This document shows positions 11,610-24,681 of a stretch of DNA of 64,000 nt, one piece after another. The position numbers and the translations under genes are program-made. The notes under the pieces are model-generated. The model had not been told where the DNA came from. It saw only the letters and a list, made by a program, of their open reading frames with translations, and made no database searches. The stretch is from Pinus tabuliformis. Lineage: Eukaryota; Streptophyta; Pinopsida; Pinales; Pinaceae. The stretch is taken from the NCBI GenBank assembly GCA_031772625.1, contig CM062818.1, forward strand, positions 1,280,164,277-1,280,228,276, written 5' to 3'. The first letter of the stretch is position 1. Each line of letters starts with the position of its first letter.

Positions 11610-12014
11610 GTTCAGCTCATGAAAAAACACCAAATTGTATATATCATTTTATTATTTCAGGTACTGCAGGTGTGGGTGGTTGTCATCATAAATTGAAGCC
11701 CAGAGTGAAGGCCCTAAGATTCAAATGAATTGCTACCATATGTATGATTTTTCAGTTTAAACAGTTTAGTCCCAGCTGTTTGATGATAAAATAAATTCCC
11801 AATGGAGAAGGCTACTGATATACGATTTTCTTGACACCTCATAGGAAGGATGTCAACCCTTAGGGTCCTAAAAATATTGTAGTCTAGTATGGTTATTTAG
11901 CCATTTATCCATAGGGATATTTCAAAAATTATTTTCATTTTAAATTGCTTAGCCTATAAGAAAAAATAGAAAAAGAAAGAAAAAATATAAAATATAAAAA
12001 TGAAAATGAAAGGG

Positions 12015-12153
<139 letters not shown>

Positions 12154-12557
12154 CCCCGTAGGGGGCACTAGTCTAAATGCCACCAAAATTATGTTTTATT
12201 AGAGTTTTCATTTTAAATAATTTATAAATGACATGAAACAACATTTTTTCATTTTTCATAAAGTGTTTGCATGTACCAACATCGATGATTTTCCCACTTG
12301 GATCAATGATGGGGGACAAGGTTTGGACTCACCCTCCCTAATCCTTTGGGATTTATCGAAGGGGGGAAGGGGGAAAGTGGTTTATAAAAACACCACTCTA
12401 ACTACGTGTCTATCCCATGTTATTTTCATGGGTCCCTTCTCAATTCAACTTACCACTCCTATCATTCCCCTCCCACCTCCCCTCGAAAATCTCTATCTAG
12501 CGCTTCCTTCCTCCTTTTCACCCTGAAGTCATTCGCTCACACCCAATGGATGTATTC

Positions 12558-12567
12558 CTATTTAATA
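12558..12567 (+). promoter_or_regulatory. TATA-type motif in element B LTR
   Basis: CTATTTAATACCCTGCTTCAA at 12558-12578 resembles the minus-strand CTATATAATACCCTTCAA in element D's left LTR and CTATATATTACCCTTCAG in its right LTR. In all three the motif lies upstream of LORF (about 200 bp in B and 1.1 kb in D). This conservation suggests the LTR core promoter; no start site is shown directly. Confidence 0.5.
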
Positions 12568-12760
12568 CCCTGCTTCAAAAATGGTAACAATTCCATTGGA
12601 ACTCTACCAACCCCATTATAAGAATCTCTCAGTAACCTGTGATTTTTCCCTTTTGATAGTTATTTGAATTATGAAGGTTTACCTTGAAGAATTTTGAAGT
12701 TACTAGCGCCCTCTGTGAGTCATCTCCTTCCACAATTTTCAGTTAAACAAAAATCTCGTA

Positions 12761-14072
12761 ATGCCATTCCTTCAATGTTCCTTTTAGATTAAAAATTTCA
12801 TCGCATAAGGAAAAAGGAAAGATTCCTGAGGAAAGCCCAATGATCCCCCCCCACCCCCCCACCACCCTGAGATTTAGATAGGACTCCCTTGATTGATATC
12901 CAGTACAAGATAGTTGAGACCCAATGCGAATTGTTATCTATATGAGCTCAATAATTAGGAAAAACAAAAATATCTAGACCAGAAAGATGAATTAAGTCTC
13001 TGGGAATCATTTCTTCCCCAATTTACCTTTCCTCAAACCCATATCTTCCCAGAATTTTCTACCTATCTCATGTAATCTCAGATACCTCCTTAGGAAAAAA
13101 AAAAAGTAATTGCCCAAAACAATGAGGTCCTATTCTCCATTTCCCCAGAAAGCATTTGTCAATCCCTACATATAAATCCTCAGGCCTCTATGCGCTCATT
13201 TTTGGCTAATTCACTCATGGAGATACAAAAAAAAAACTTACCTTCCCCTAGTGAGCCCATCTTTTAAAATGTTTTTTTCCTGAGAATTCCAAATTGGTGA
13301 GACTAAAGCTCCCATTCTCTACTTCTATCTTCCCAGAGATGTCCATACAAGTCGTTTATATGGTTACTTGTCTATTAGGCTATTGTACAAACTAGTGGGT
13401 AGATAAGGTAGTATTAGATTTTTATCAGTATTTCAGTTGGTCAATAGCCTTCAGTTCTTTTGAATTATAGTCTTTCTTATCAGATGTCATACATGAGTAG
13501 TTTCTCAAGTTTAAAGCTAAAGGGGCATTCAAACACCAATTAGTTTTAATACATCTCATGTTATTTTACCAGGCCGACAGGTTCAATTTCAATTGCAGAA
13601 GATACATGACCAGGGGAATCCATTATGAGTCATAAGAAACTTACAAGATTGTTCCTTCACTGATCTTGTGGATAAGTCTCTACATACATCCTTAATTCTA
13701 CTTTGCAGTGATGTCATATGAAGAATTTCATGAGACAACAACAACAAAGGAAGTGGAGGGAATATTAAAATAGATGAAATTCAAAATGAGCTTCACATGG
13801 TCTTATGATCCTTTAGGGATAATTTCAAAACTAACGGTAGAACAGAAGAACACTCCATATTCACATACACCTAGGCCAGAGGTAGAGAAATATTCTAATC
13901 AAGATCAATGGACATAAAACACTTTGTAGGAGGCCGAAGAGAAGTTGGTCAATCAATCCTCTCTAAAAAATCCTATCCCAAAAGACAAAGAAATCAAGAG
14001 GCCAAGGTAAAGCATGTCCCCTATAGATTCAAAAAATTTGGTTGCAAATTTAATTGTGTTGAAGAGAAGAAA
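12761..14072 (+). pseudogene. LORF of element B, N-terminal part (unknown protein)
   Basis: Homologous to the LTR-resident ORF of element D. Recognisable blocks are KYLDQKDELSLWESFLPQF (D has KFLNQNDEIHLWESNFPKY) and, from about 13770, MKFKMSFTWSYDPLGIISKL (D: MKFKNGFMWQYDPHGVINKL). The start at 12761 is uncertain, and the region is full of stops. It is interrupted at 14072 by element C and continues from 24682. The role is unknown; sense orientation relative to gag-pol and placement after the TATA-type motif are the main clues. Confidence 0.55.
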
Positions 14073-14077
14073 GAAGG
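14073..14077. repeat. Target-site duplication of element C, left copy (GAAGG)
   Basis: GAAGG immediately before the LTR start TGTTGGG; identical to 24677-24681 immediately after the other LTR. Removing C and one copy joins the two halves of element B's LTR. Confidence 0.93.
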
Positions 14078-15600
14078 TGTTGGGTAAAATTAATTGCTTA
14101 ATAAATAAATAAAACAACTAATCACCTAGACAGTAATTATCAACCCAAGGATCGTCTTTTTATTTCAAGACAATCGGCAAAATATATGCATAATAATACC
14201 AACAAATAACATTGGTTTTATATTATTGTGTTCTATACTATCAAGCTCATTCAACAAGAAATAAAATGTAAGACTTGAATAATAAAACTAAAATTAAAAA
14301 GAAGAAAGTAAATGACATGAAAAACAATTATGCTCATAGCTTGAATCATTGCTAAAATAAATCACACTTTGCTGAATTGGAAATTTAAGCTATTGCAGTC
14401 AACAAAATTCAAATGTTAATCTAGAGCAACAAATCAAATGAAATCTAGAAATTCTAGGAAACAATAAATCTGGAAAATGAAACAACTAACAAATTACTTG
14501 ATTAAAAGGAAATTTAATTTAAACAACAATGATTGAAATTCAAAGAAACACGCACACAACTAAACTATTGTAGATGTTCAAGGAAGCACCTCGTCCTAGG
14601 TTGTGGGCCCAACTGCCCAAGACTCAGTTTCACCTTGAGAAATAACTCAGATCATATTACAAATAACAAATGTAGAACTCAATGGATGGCTTTCTTCATT
14701 AAAACATATGAGAGAACTAATTACAGCATGATGAAGCTCTTAGCTTTTACTCAAATTCAACAAATTTTCATCCTCTCATCTCTCATCTCTTATCTCTTCT
14801 TCTACATCCTATCTAATGATTGTCCATCTCCTACCTCCTAATTTTCCTTCCCTTATCCGCCATTATTCCTCTTAATTGTCCTCTAATTCTCCCTTCTTTC
14901 TGATCTATGTTTTCATTTAAATACATAGAGAGAAAAGGGAAGTTACAAAAAATCTGATTACAAAATGACTTCCATTACAAAATTGGATTGTACAAAACAA
15001 ATTAATCAACAAGATCATATCTGAAAGTTCTTTCCATCAACATTTAGCAGGAACAAGTTGAATTTGGTATTGCAATTGGAAGAATTTGGAAAATAGTTGC
15101 AACAACAAATCTCATAAAATTGTCTTCGAAGAACCTCTATTTCTCTTAATACAAATCAAATTTTCGAAAAATGCACATTAAGAAACTAATTGAGTCCGTT
15201 CTAGACAAAACCCATGTTTCAAATTTTCTAGATTCTCCTTCATTTGTCTGAAACGTCCAATGCAAAATTGTCACTTCTTATTCCAGTGAATTTCTGAGTT
15301 GGAATATTTAATTATGAAATCGAGATCAAATTTGCAATCTGGAAAATATCTTGGAGGCTAAAATCATGAGTGATGTTACAACAATTTCATTAATAAACCA
15401 TCATTGATAAAATCATCCATAATAATAATCAATTTATTAAAAATAAAGGAGAAGAAATAATATTTATCCATAAGAGCATAAATAATTATAAAATAGAATT
15501 ATATGATAAATTATGATAAATGGTGTGATAAAGAATGGTAGAAATGGATGGAATAGGTGTTAGAAAGTGTTAATAATAACGAAAAATTAGTAGCCCAACA
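14078..15600 (-). repeat. Element C 3' LTR (1523 bp)
   Basis: Aligned by eye with 23149-24676 from end to end, starting TAAAATTAATT and including AAACAACTAATCACCTAGACA and CATCCTCTCATCTCTCATCTC. Ends in CCCAACA. A plus-strand 102-codon ORF at 14533-14841 has a counterpart at 23610-23918, but it is antisense to the element. Confidence 0.93.
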
Positions 15601-18179
15601 TACCCCCAAACTGAATATGTTGCATGTCCTCATGCAACCCAAAGCCTCTGCATTAACCAAGCTATAATTCAAAAATGTTCATCCCAACTCATGAAATTGA
15701 TGGAAGAAATGAGTTCTTCCTCAAATAATGAATAATAAATTTTAGCAATGTTGATGAAGGTGTAACAATTTTCAAATCGAGTTTCAGCCATATGTAGATG
15801 AAGTTGCAGCAAAATATGATATAAGTAATGAAAAACTTCATTAACCATTTTCTCAAAAACAACAAACCAGATATTGCTAAAATTTTGCAAGAAGATTTCT
15901 ACTATATTAATCCTTCTATAATCGAAAAGTTAGATTGTTTTGATGCATGGATCATGAGATATAAGAAAAATGGTTGTAGGCGACAATGCATGATTTCTGA
16001 AATTTTACAAACTAACTTAACTTGAAAATTTCTTGATTTGTGTATTTTAATGATACTTCTTTGCTCCCCAAAAATCACAAGAATTCAGTTCAAAGTTTTA
16101 AAGATATACATGATTCAATTTCAACAGTGTATAAATTGTATGCCTTAAATGAAAAAGAAAGTAGAAAAAATCCATCATGTGTATCAATTTCTCCCCCAAA
16201 CTAGAGAATTAGCATGTCCTCATGCAATGCTAGAAAACAAATTGAGGTGGTTGCTACAATCATTATTGAAATCTATGCTCAGTGTAAAACACCATGGAAT
16301 AAGAAAGGTGCTGAAAATGAATAAGGAGATCTATGGATGATAAAGAATATTAATGGCATGGTCATGATAAATAAATGAATGAAATTAAAACTCCCATAAA
16401 CAAAAAGCTTCTGCCTCTGAAAAATGGTAAGTGGTAAAGATGTGCAATGAATGATGAAAAATAATGCTCAATAGATTTTCATGAAATTCTCCTAAATTTT
16501 TAATACATCAGAATCTTATGTTATTTTACCTCAAGTCTTACCTCCGTAAAAATGTTGAATGACATGTGTGGAGTCACATTCGTTGAAGTTGATGTAGGAT
16601 GAGCTGATACTGGAAGTGATGCGAAAGCTGGAAGCCATGCAATCACATCTTCTCTGAACAATTGTTCGCGTTTGCGAGTTGGTCGACTCTCTTCTATTAG
16701 TTGCAATAGTGTGGGCTCACTGTAAATAGAGTTGCCCCCCATACTTGTTGTTTTCCTGTGAAAAATTCACTATTTTGCATGCAATTTTCTTGAATCCACA
16801 GTTTTAGTTTTGAACAACAATAGATAAGCCCCATGCAAAAATTTCAATCGGAAAAAAACTTTTGTATAAATGCAATAATAATATTTTGTCAAATCAGCAA
16901 GTTATGGTGGAGTTCGGTAATTATTATGCATGTTATCCCATAATGCATACCTTCCCCCCTCCAATTATAAAATGGCATCCATGACCATAAAGCATAGGAG
17001 AAAGGGAAAGGTCATTGGGGATTCATAAATGCAAGCAACCCATCAAATAATAGCGACATAAAATATGACAAAGGAAATCAAAGCATTACACATCAAAAGA
17101 TTTGAAATGCCCCAAAAAAGAATAAAACAAAGATTAGATCATTATGTAAATAGATATTTATCTTAGGTGGAAAAATATGATGAAAGCATGACCAATGATA
17201 AATGATAATGATTGTTGGTATTGAGTGATTGGACAGTAATGATATAATGCACATAAAGATATAGTTTACCATGCATGTTGGCTGATTGAATTAGAAATGT
17301 TGTTCAAATGGTAAATTCTCTTTTAGAAATGAATCCATACGGGGTAATAGAATAGAGGGTATTTGGTAGTGTAACATAGTACTTCAATACCACAAGCAGA
17401 GCCACTGTTGCCAGTAGGCATTCATAGCCTCAACAAGGTTGCTTTTTAACCCCATAAATGAGCCAGAGTCCTTATTTTAGTATTTAGATGATTCTCTTTT
17501 TCTTGCTATAAAGAGACCACTATGCTGACATGGTAATTAGACAATCATAGTGCCATTCACCAGGATACAACAAAGTGATTTCACTAGCTCATGATGAGAC
17601 CCCCTGTCCTTCTGACAATTTTAATTGTCAAGAAGGTCATTACCTTGGTGTGGTGGCCATAATGCAATGTCACCCATTACATCCTTATGATCATGGTAGG
17701 TTGGCTCGTACTAAGACCCCCTGTCCTCTTTAAGATGATGTGTGTTGCATTTTCCTGTTTTTTATATTTTCAAAGTTTGATGATTTTATTGTAAAAAGAG
17801 GGAGGCTCATTTACTCCTTAAGGGTCAAGGATGGCGTAAGAAGTAAAAAAATGCCATTGAAAGTTATACTCTTACCCCCATATCATCATATCAAAGGGAT
17901 TTATCAATTGAATGTGTGAAAGATAAATCAACATGGTATTAAGATAAGAAATCATTTTATGATATGTCCAAAGAGAAGATATTCAACTAGTCATTACATA
18001 CATGCATCATGTCAGCTTCAGAATAAAGATGACCATAAAAAGGTTTTATAAGTCATAATGGTATTAATATTACTGTTTTTCTTTATTTGAGGCACAAATC
18101 CAACTAGATGGTATTTTTATTGAAAACATAAAAGAGAAAGAAAAATGGCAAAATGACTGACCAGGGATGGAACAACAAA
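15601..18179 (-). other. Element C interior, no recognisable coding
   Basis: Between the 3' LTR and the minisatellite I find only short open stretches (15669-15890, 16149-16340, 16521-16742) with no known domain. About 17520-17730 contains a loosely repeated theme, with GAGACCCCCTGTCCTTCT and AAGACCCCCTGTCCTCTT about 100 bp apart. Likely non-coding filler of a non-autonomous element. Confidence 0.5.
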
Positions 18180-19670
18180 AAGAGATGACAATTATTCATT
18201 CTACCAATTTGAACAACAAACACACAAAAAGAAAAATTGGGTTGTTCAATTGACTGAACAACAATCATTTAATCGATTGAACAACATACACTCAAAAAGT
18301 GTTATTCAATTGATTAAATAGCAATCGTTTAATCGATTGAATAGCAAAATTGAAAAGAAAAAGACACAAAAGCATTGTTCAATAGATTGAACAAAAATCA
18401 TTCAATCATTTGAACAACAAATGTAAAAAACGCAAAAGTTGTTTTTCAATTGACTGAACAAAAATCATTCAATCGTTTGAACAAAAAAAAAAATGTACAG
18501 GTGTTGTTCAATCTATTGAACCATAATTGTTCAATCATTTGAATAGCAAAATCGAAAAGAAAAATAAGAAAAAGTATTGTTCAATTAATTTAACAACAAT
18601 CGTTCAATCATTTGAACAACAAAAGTAAAAAAATGTAAAAGTGTTGTTCAATTAATTGAACAACAATTGTTTAGTCATTTTGAACAAAAAAATTCAAAAA
18701 ATGCAAAAGTGTTGTTCAATCAATTGAACAACAAACATTCAATGGTTTGAACAACAAAATCGAAAAGAAAAAATATGCAAAGGTATTCTTCATTCGATTG
18801 AACAACAATTGTTCAATCATTTTAACAACAAAAATAAAAAAAACGCAAAAGTGTTGTTCAATCGATGAACAACAATTTTTCAATCGTTTGAACAACAAAA
18901 TTGAAAAGAAAAACACGCGAAAGTATTGTTCAATCAATTAAACAACAATCATTAAATCATTTGAACAACAAAATAAAAACATGCAAAAGTGTTTTTCAAT
19001 CGATTGAACAACAATCATTCAATCGTTTGAACAACAAAAGTAAAAAACGCCAAAGTGTTGTTCAATCGATTGAATAATAATCGTTCAATCATTTGAACAT
19101 CAAAAGTAGAAAAGTGCAAAAGTGATTTTCAATCAATTGAACAGTAATCGTTCAATCATTTGAACAATAAAATAAAAAATAAAAATAAGCAAAAGTGTTG
19201 TTCAATCGATTCAACATCAATCGTTCAATCATTTTAACATCATAAGTCAAAAAATGCAAAAGTGTTGTTCAATCGATTGAACAACAATCGTTGAATCATT
19301 TAAACAACAAAATCGAAAAGAAAAACATGCAAAAGTGTTGTTCAATTGATTCAACAATAATCGTTCAATCATTTGAATAGTAAAAGAAAAACATGCAAAA
19401 GTGTTATTCAAGCGATTGAATAGCAATTATTCAATCGTTTGAACAACAAAAGTCAAAAAATGTAAAAGTGTTGTTGAATTGATTGAACATCAATCATTCA
19501 AATGATTGAACATCCAACACGCAAAAAGTGTTGCTCAATTGATTAAACAAAAATCATTCGATCGATTGAACAACAACACACACAAAAATAAGTGTTGTTT
19601 AATTGATTGAACAACAGTTGTTCAATCGATTGAAAAAAACACATAGACAAAAATAAGTGTTGTACGATTT
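18180..19670. repeat. Palindrome-rich minisatellite, about 21 units of about 66 bp
   Basis: Each unit carries GTTGTTCAATCGATTGAAC-like sequence followed by a second inverted block AATCGTTCAATCATTTGAACA and an A-rich spacer ending in GCAAAAGT. Unit starts are near 18241, 18299, 18375, 18441, 18503, 18577, 18644, 18711, 18786, 18855, 18926, 18991, 19057, 19124, 19196, 19265, 19339, 19403, 19471, 19530 and 19597. The 22 bp at 19264-19285 form a perfect palindrome centred on ATCGAT. Open frames through it (for example 18716-18937 minus) reflect periodicity and not a gene. Confidence 0.93.
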
Positions 19671-21994
19671 CCAACAGAGTGGAAACTAAAAATTTGAAGG
19701 AAGCAACACCTAAAACAAAAAAACATAAGAGAAATAAGAAAAGAGACAACGCTTTATTTAAAATTAGTAAATGAATTAATTAGTTAAGTTACAATAGCTA
19801 TGATCTCATTTCTTAAGGGAATATCAATATGTTAATGGAAAAAATGATCTCCTGGAAAAATGTTTTGGTAGTAGTGTCATGAATCTTCAAATGGAAATCA
19901 ATTTTCCATCTCTTCTATTATGAATCCAGTAAGTCACAGATGAACATTTCTTTCAAGAATCACTTGTTCATAAATTGTCCTTCTTTATTCTCCTAGGACC
20001 TACATAAAACGAGTGTATACATGCAATAAAACATTAAATCACAGAGAAAGATAGGTGATCAGACTCCCCTAATCAAAGAAGTATGCAAAAAATAACAATT
20101 AGTTACTCCATAAAACAAATCCATAAAAAAAATAGCAAATTAAATTAATTTATTACCTGCGAGAGAGTAGTGGCCAATCATGCTAACCTGCAATGTTTTA
20201 ATCATAGATTTTTTATTTTTTGTCTGATTTGAGGGATTCAAAAGCCAAATGGGAGATATTTCAATGGTATATCACCAATAGAAATAGTTTCTAAAATTTC
20301 ATGACATGATATGGAAATTTTACTTAGAACAACCTGCATAAGATAGTCATTTTCAATTTCCCAACTTAGACCAACAATTGATATTTTAAGCATACATTCT
20401 TCATTTGATGATGGATTGAGCTGATTCAAATTGGAAATGAATTTACATTAATTTATTTATCTCCAATAGAAACATGTTTTGAGGAAAAGAAGAATTGATG
20501 GGTCAAATACGCAAGTGAACATTTGGAAAAACGGAGTTTTGAAAGTGCATATTTACAATAGACAGTCAATATTTTGGTCATAACTTCCTCATACGATATC
20601 AAAACTGGCCGATTCAAATTTTCTTGTAAACTATATTCATAGCGGAATATACAACACAAACATTGCTTAAAAATATAGCCATTTAGGACTCCAAAAATAG
20701 ATTGTCCCAACTATGTTTCTGAGCTGCCTAATAGACACATTGTCAATGTTTTGGTTATAATTTTTTCGTTTCAAATAAAAATGGAGTGATTAATTTTTTT
20801 TGGAAAGTATACGTAAATGGTTAGTTATGGTATAAACATGTTTTAAAAATAATCCCTTTTGGTCCTTAAAACATGACTGTCTCGACTATGTTTTCAAAAA
20901 TTTCATCAAGCCCACAAGCCAAAAAATATGATATTCAAGCAATTTTTTGAAATTAGTGAGAAAAATGAATATGAGTGTTTGTAAAAATATTGTTTTAAAT
21001 TTAATACATCTACATACACAAATAAATTAAAACATTTATCACCGATGTTGATTTCTACAACGCGTTGCAACAAAAACAACTATTTTTACATATAAAAGAA
21101 AATGTATTTATTTATGTCCTTATTTATTTTATTTTCTACACTAACCTACTACGCTTTGAAAGATGAATATGCTTATATATAAGAGTACTTCTAGTGGAGA
21201 CATTTTCAAAATAAGGCCTCAAGTATGTACATACCCAAATTTGAAAAATACATGTTAATAAATAGTAGGGTATGAGAAGCCAACTTCCCTTGAAAAGGTG
21301 GTGTCAAAAATTGTTGAAGTATGGAGTGATGCTACAAACAAATGATGGAGTGAAACAAATCTTCAATATATCCTTTACTTTCTTTATTTCCCATAGCTAT
21401 GATATCATGAAATTCTTGAGTTTTTAAAATTGTTTGTTGATGGAGACTAGAAGAAGCCTAATTTTCTTTCATAACTTCTATAATTTCTGGATTTGAAACA
21501 TTCCTAATCTCAATATAGGTCTTCTACAATGGTGCATGTGATATAGAATGGGTGGGAAGGGTAGGTAAATTTTCCAGTTCAACACTACAAGCATCTTGTA
21601 TTGGTTTATTACTGTGAGGGTGTGGAATGAGTTGCGCAGGAAATTTTGTAGGGCATGGAGCATTTTGATTATGTAGTTGATTTGTTTGTGTGGATGATTT
21701 TGATAGGCAAGCAAGATATTGTGGAAGAGCTAGGGAAGAATATGGAGGATGTGTTTGTGCTACAATATGTGGGAGAGCATCCAGGTAATCATAAGATGAA
21801 CCATGCCAAACTTGTGGACAAGATTGGTGAGCGTTTTATTGAGATTGACATGGTTTCCCTATGACCTGGGTATTCCATAATGTATTATGCAAGTAAGAAA
21901 ATGGAGAGGAAGTGCTTTGAGCAATACATGTAGGCCATGATTTCAATGGTTGTGAAATTGTAGCAACTTCTCCATCTATTTGATATCATGCTTC
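19671..21994 (-). other. Element C interior between gag and minisatellite, no clear genes
   Basis: Small minus-strand open stretches at 20238-20429, 20453-20710 and 21478-21714 have no recognisable domain; the last could be a decayed Gag C-terminus. About 20240-20930 has repeated phrases on the themes of catgatatgg and ttggtcataa, hinting at degenerate internal duplication. No pol motif seen on either strand. Confidence 0.45.
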
Positions 21995-22798
21995 CATCTA
22001 AGATAAGAAAGAACAACCATCTATGGGATGTTTCTTTTGGCAATGAGAGAAAAACAATTCTTTAATTTCTTGATTTTTCTGAACCTGCAAAACATCCAAT
22101 TGTGAATTTAGAGAGCTAGTAAAATCAATTTTAAAATGTTCAAATAAATCATTGATTTCAACTCCTATATCTCCTGTTCTTGTAGTAGATTTGGAAAAGA
22201 AACAAGAAACTTCTCTAGAATTATTACTAGCCTTGAAGATTCCTGTTGAATACGTTATGCATAATTCACAAGCATCATCCTATGATAACTGAAAAACATC
22301 ACCTTTTATTATCAGATTTAAGAGTTCTAAAAGCTCATTATTGATTCCTTTAAGAAGGAGTTTTTTTAATATCTCTTTTTTCAAATTCTTATGCTCTACT
22401 TTTTGAAGGTTGTATTGAAATCGCTCCACATAGTCCTCCAAGCTTTCATCTTCCCCTTGTATCATACCAAAAATATCTTCATTGGATTCACAGTAGTCTT
22501 AGTACTTCTTCAAGAATACATTGTTCATGTCCTCCCATGTTTGGATGCAGTTCCCACCAAGGCTCATGAACCATCAGAGAGCTGCTCCTTTTAGAGTAAG
22601 AGGAAACACTTTCAACCTTTGATAATTAGTACAATAATCATATCCTCTACAAAGTACTTCAAACTCAAAGGAGAATGTATCTGGATCTTCATTTGCCAAA
22701 CCATGAAAATTTGGTAGACAAGATGGGGGAATTATGTGCTTTTGCGTCACTCCTCCTAAACCTTTGATAGGGAATTCAAAAGTAGCAATGTGAGCCAT
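21995..22798 (-). pseudogene. gag: Element C Gag polyprotein
   Basis: Minus strand from ATG 22798 (MAHIATFEFPIKGLGG). The signature blocks of a plant gypsy Gag appear in order: LPNFHGLANEDPDTFSFEFE, YQRLKVFPLTLKGAAL, then after stops GEDESLEDYVERFQYNLQK, LLLKGINNELLELLNLI, and a late HCQKKHPIDGC where a zinc-binding end would lie. It stays in one frame across 22798-22280 with stops, so it is a pseudogene. It differs clearly from the Gags of A, B and D, so C belongs to another lineage. Confidence 0.8.
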
Positions 22799-23124
22799 TT
22801 CTTACCATAATAGAAGATTTTCTTCGTGCGTTTCTTTGAGGCTCCTCCATCAAATGTTCCTATCAATAGGTTAGTGGAATGGGTGGTGCTTACATCACCA
22901 CTTAGTGGAATCATGAGATTTTTTTTCTTTCAAAAATACACCTTATAAATTCCTACTTCTATCAGTTCATGCTATATGACCTAGGCCTGAATATTGAGGG
23001 TAGACCCATCATTGGTTCCCCACAATGCGCACGTAGGTTCTTACCTTCCATATCCAATATCTAGCTCTCACGAAGTCAGGTATGCATCTACAACCAGATA
23101 TTAGTGTTGTAGTGAAAGTTGACT

Positions 23125-23148
23125 CTCTCCCTGGAAACAACACCAAAA
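23125..23148 (-). other. Element C primer-binding site
   Basis: On the minus strand, next to the 5' LTR end, TTTTGGTGTTGTTTCCAGGG. This is a worn form of TGGCGCCGTTGCCGGGGA, the primer site of a well-known class of plant gypsy elements. It fixes the element's orientation as minus. Confidence 0.7.
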
Positions 23149-24676
23149 TGTTCAGTAAAATTAATTCGTTAATAAATAAATAAAACAACTAATCACCTAG
23201 ACATTAATTTATCAACTCGAGGAGCCCATTTTCATTTCAAGACAATCAACAAAATATATGCATAAAAATACCAACAACTAACAATGGTTCTATATGATTG
23301 TCTTCTATACTATCAAGCTCATTCAGCAAGAAATAAAATGTAAGACTTGAATAATAAATCTAAAATTAAAATGAAGAGAGTAAATGACACGAAAAACAAT
23401 TATTCTAATCACACATCTTGAATCATTGCTAAATGAAATCATGCTTTTCTAAATTGGAAATTTAAGCTATTACACTAAACATAATTCAAATGGTAATCTA
23501 CAGCAACAAATAAAATGAAATCTAGAAATTGTAGGAAACAATAAATCTAGAAAATGAAACAACTAACAAATTACTTGATCAAAATGAAATTTACTTTAAA
23601 GAACAATGATTGAAATTCAAAGAAACAAGCCAACAACTAAACTACTGTAGATGTTCAAGGAAACACCTCGTTGAAGGTAGTGGGCCCAACTGCCCAAGAC
23701 TCAATTCCACCTTGAGAAATAATTCAGATCATATTACAAATAACAGATGTAGAACTCAATGGATAACTTCCTTCATTAAAACACATGAGAGAAATAGTTA
23801 TAGCATGATGAAGCTCTTAGCTTTCACTCAAATTCAACAACTATTCATCCTCTCATCTCTCATCTCTTATCTCTTCTTCTACATCCTATCTAATGATTTT
23901 CCATCTCCTATCTCCTAATTATCCATCCATTATCCCCCATTATTCCTCTCAATTATCCTCTAATTCTCCCTTCTCTTTGATCTATGTTTTCATTTAAATA
24001 TAGAGAGAGCAAAGGGAAGTTACAACAAAGCTAATTACAAAATGATTTCCATTAAAAATTTGGATTGTACAAAAACAATTGATCAGCAAGATCATATCTG
24101 AAATACTTTCAATCAACATTCAACAGGAACAAGTTGAATTTCATATTTCAATTGGAAGAATTTGGAAAACAGTCGCAACAAGAAATATCATAAAATCATC
24201 TTCAAAGAACCTTTCACTTCTCTTAATACAGAACAAATTTTGGAAAAATTCTCTTCACAAAACTAATTAGGTCTGTTCTAGAAAAACCCATGTTTTGTAT
24301 TTTCTAGATTCTCCTCCATTTGTCTGAAAAGTCTAATGAAAAATTGTCACTTCTTATTCCAACGAATTTCTGAGTTGGAATATTTAATTATGAGCTGGAG
24401 ATCAAATTTTCAATCTTGAAAACATCTTGGAGACTAAAATCATGAGTGATGTTAGAAAAAATTCATTAATAAACCATCATTGATAAAATCATGCATAATA
24501 ATAATCAACTTATTAAAAATAAAGGAGAAGAAATAATATTTATCCATAAGAGCATAAATAATTATAAAATGGAATTATATCCTAAATTATGATAAATGGC
24601 ATGATAAAGAATGGTAGAAATGGATGAAATAGGTGTTAAAAAGTGATAATAATAATGACAAATTAGTGGCCCAATA
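23149..24676 (-). repeat. Element C 5' LTR (1528 bp)
   Basis: Partner of 14078-15600. Starts TGTTCAGTAAAATTAATT and ends GTGGCCCAATA, with a few changes in the terminal inverted bases. It lies next to the primer site and gag, so transcription would start here on the minus strand. Confidence 0.93.
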
Positions 24677-24681
24677 GAAGG
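24677..24681. repeat. Target-site duplication of element C, right copy (GAAGG)
   Basis: Identical to 14073-14077; the host sequence of element B resumes at 24682 with ATCCAAGGACC. Confidence 0.93.

Larger units (their letters stand above)
14078..24676 (-). mobile_element. Element C: gag-only, non-autonomous gypsy-like LTR element
   Basis: 10.6 kb between exact GAAGG duplications. LTRs at 14078-15600 and 23149-24676 are clearly homologous; the ends are TGTTGGG...CCCAACA on the left and TGTTCAG...CCCAATA on the right. The primer site and gag are on the minus strand near the right LTR, so the right LTR is the 5' one. No protease, RT, RNase H or integrase motif is seen in the remaining 6.4 kb, which holds a palindromic minisatellite. 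It would depend on another element's enzymes. A large internal loss or swap is likely. Confidence 0.85.

Noticed and set aside
14533..14841. 102-codon plus-strand ORF conserved in both LTRs of element C (also 23610-23918)
   Set aside because: It is antisense to the element, and the LTRs were identical at insertion, so similarity does not show selection. No domain recognised.
18716..19749. Open frames crossing the minisatellite, and resemblance of the array to CRISPR repeats
   Set aside because: Periodicity keeps frames open. There are no unique spacers between repeats, no cas-like genes, and the setting is plant retrotransposon DNA.
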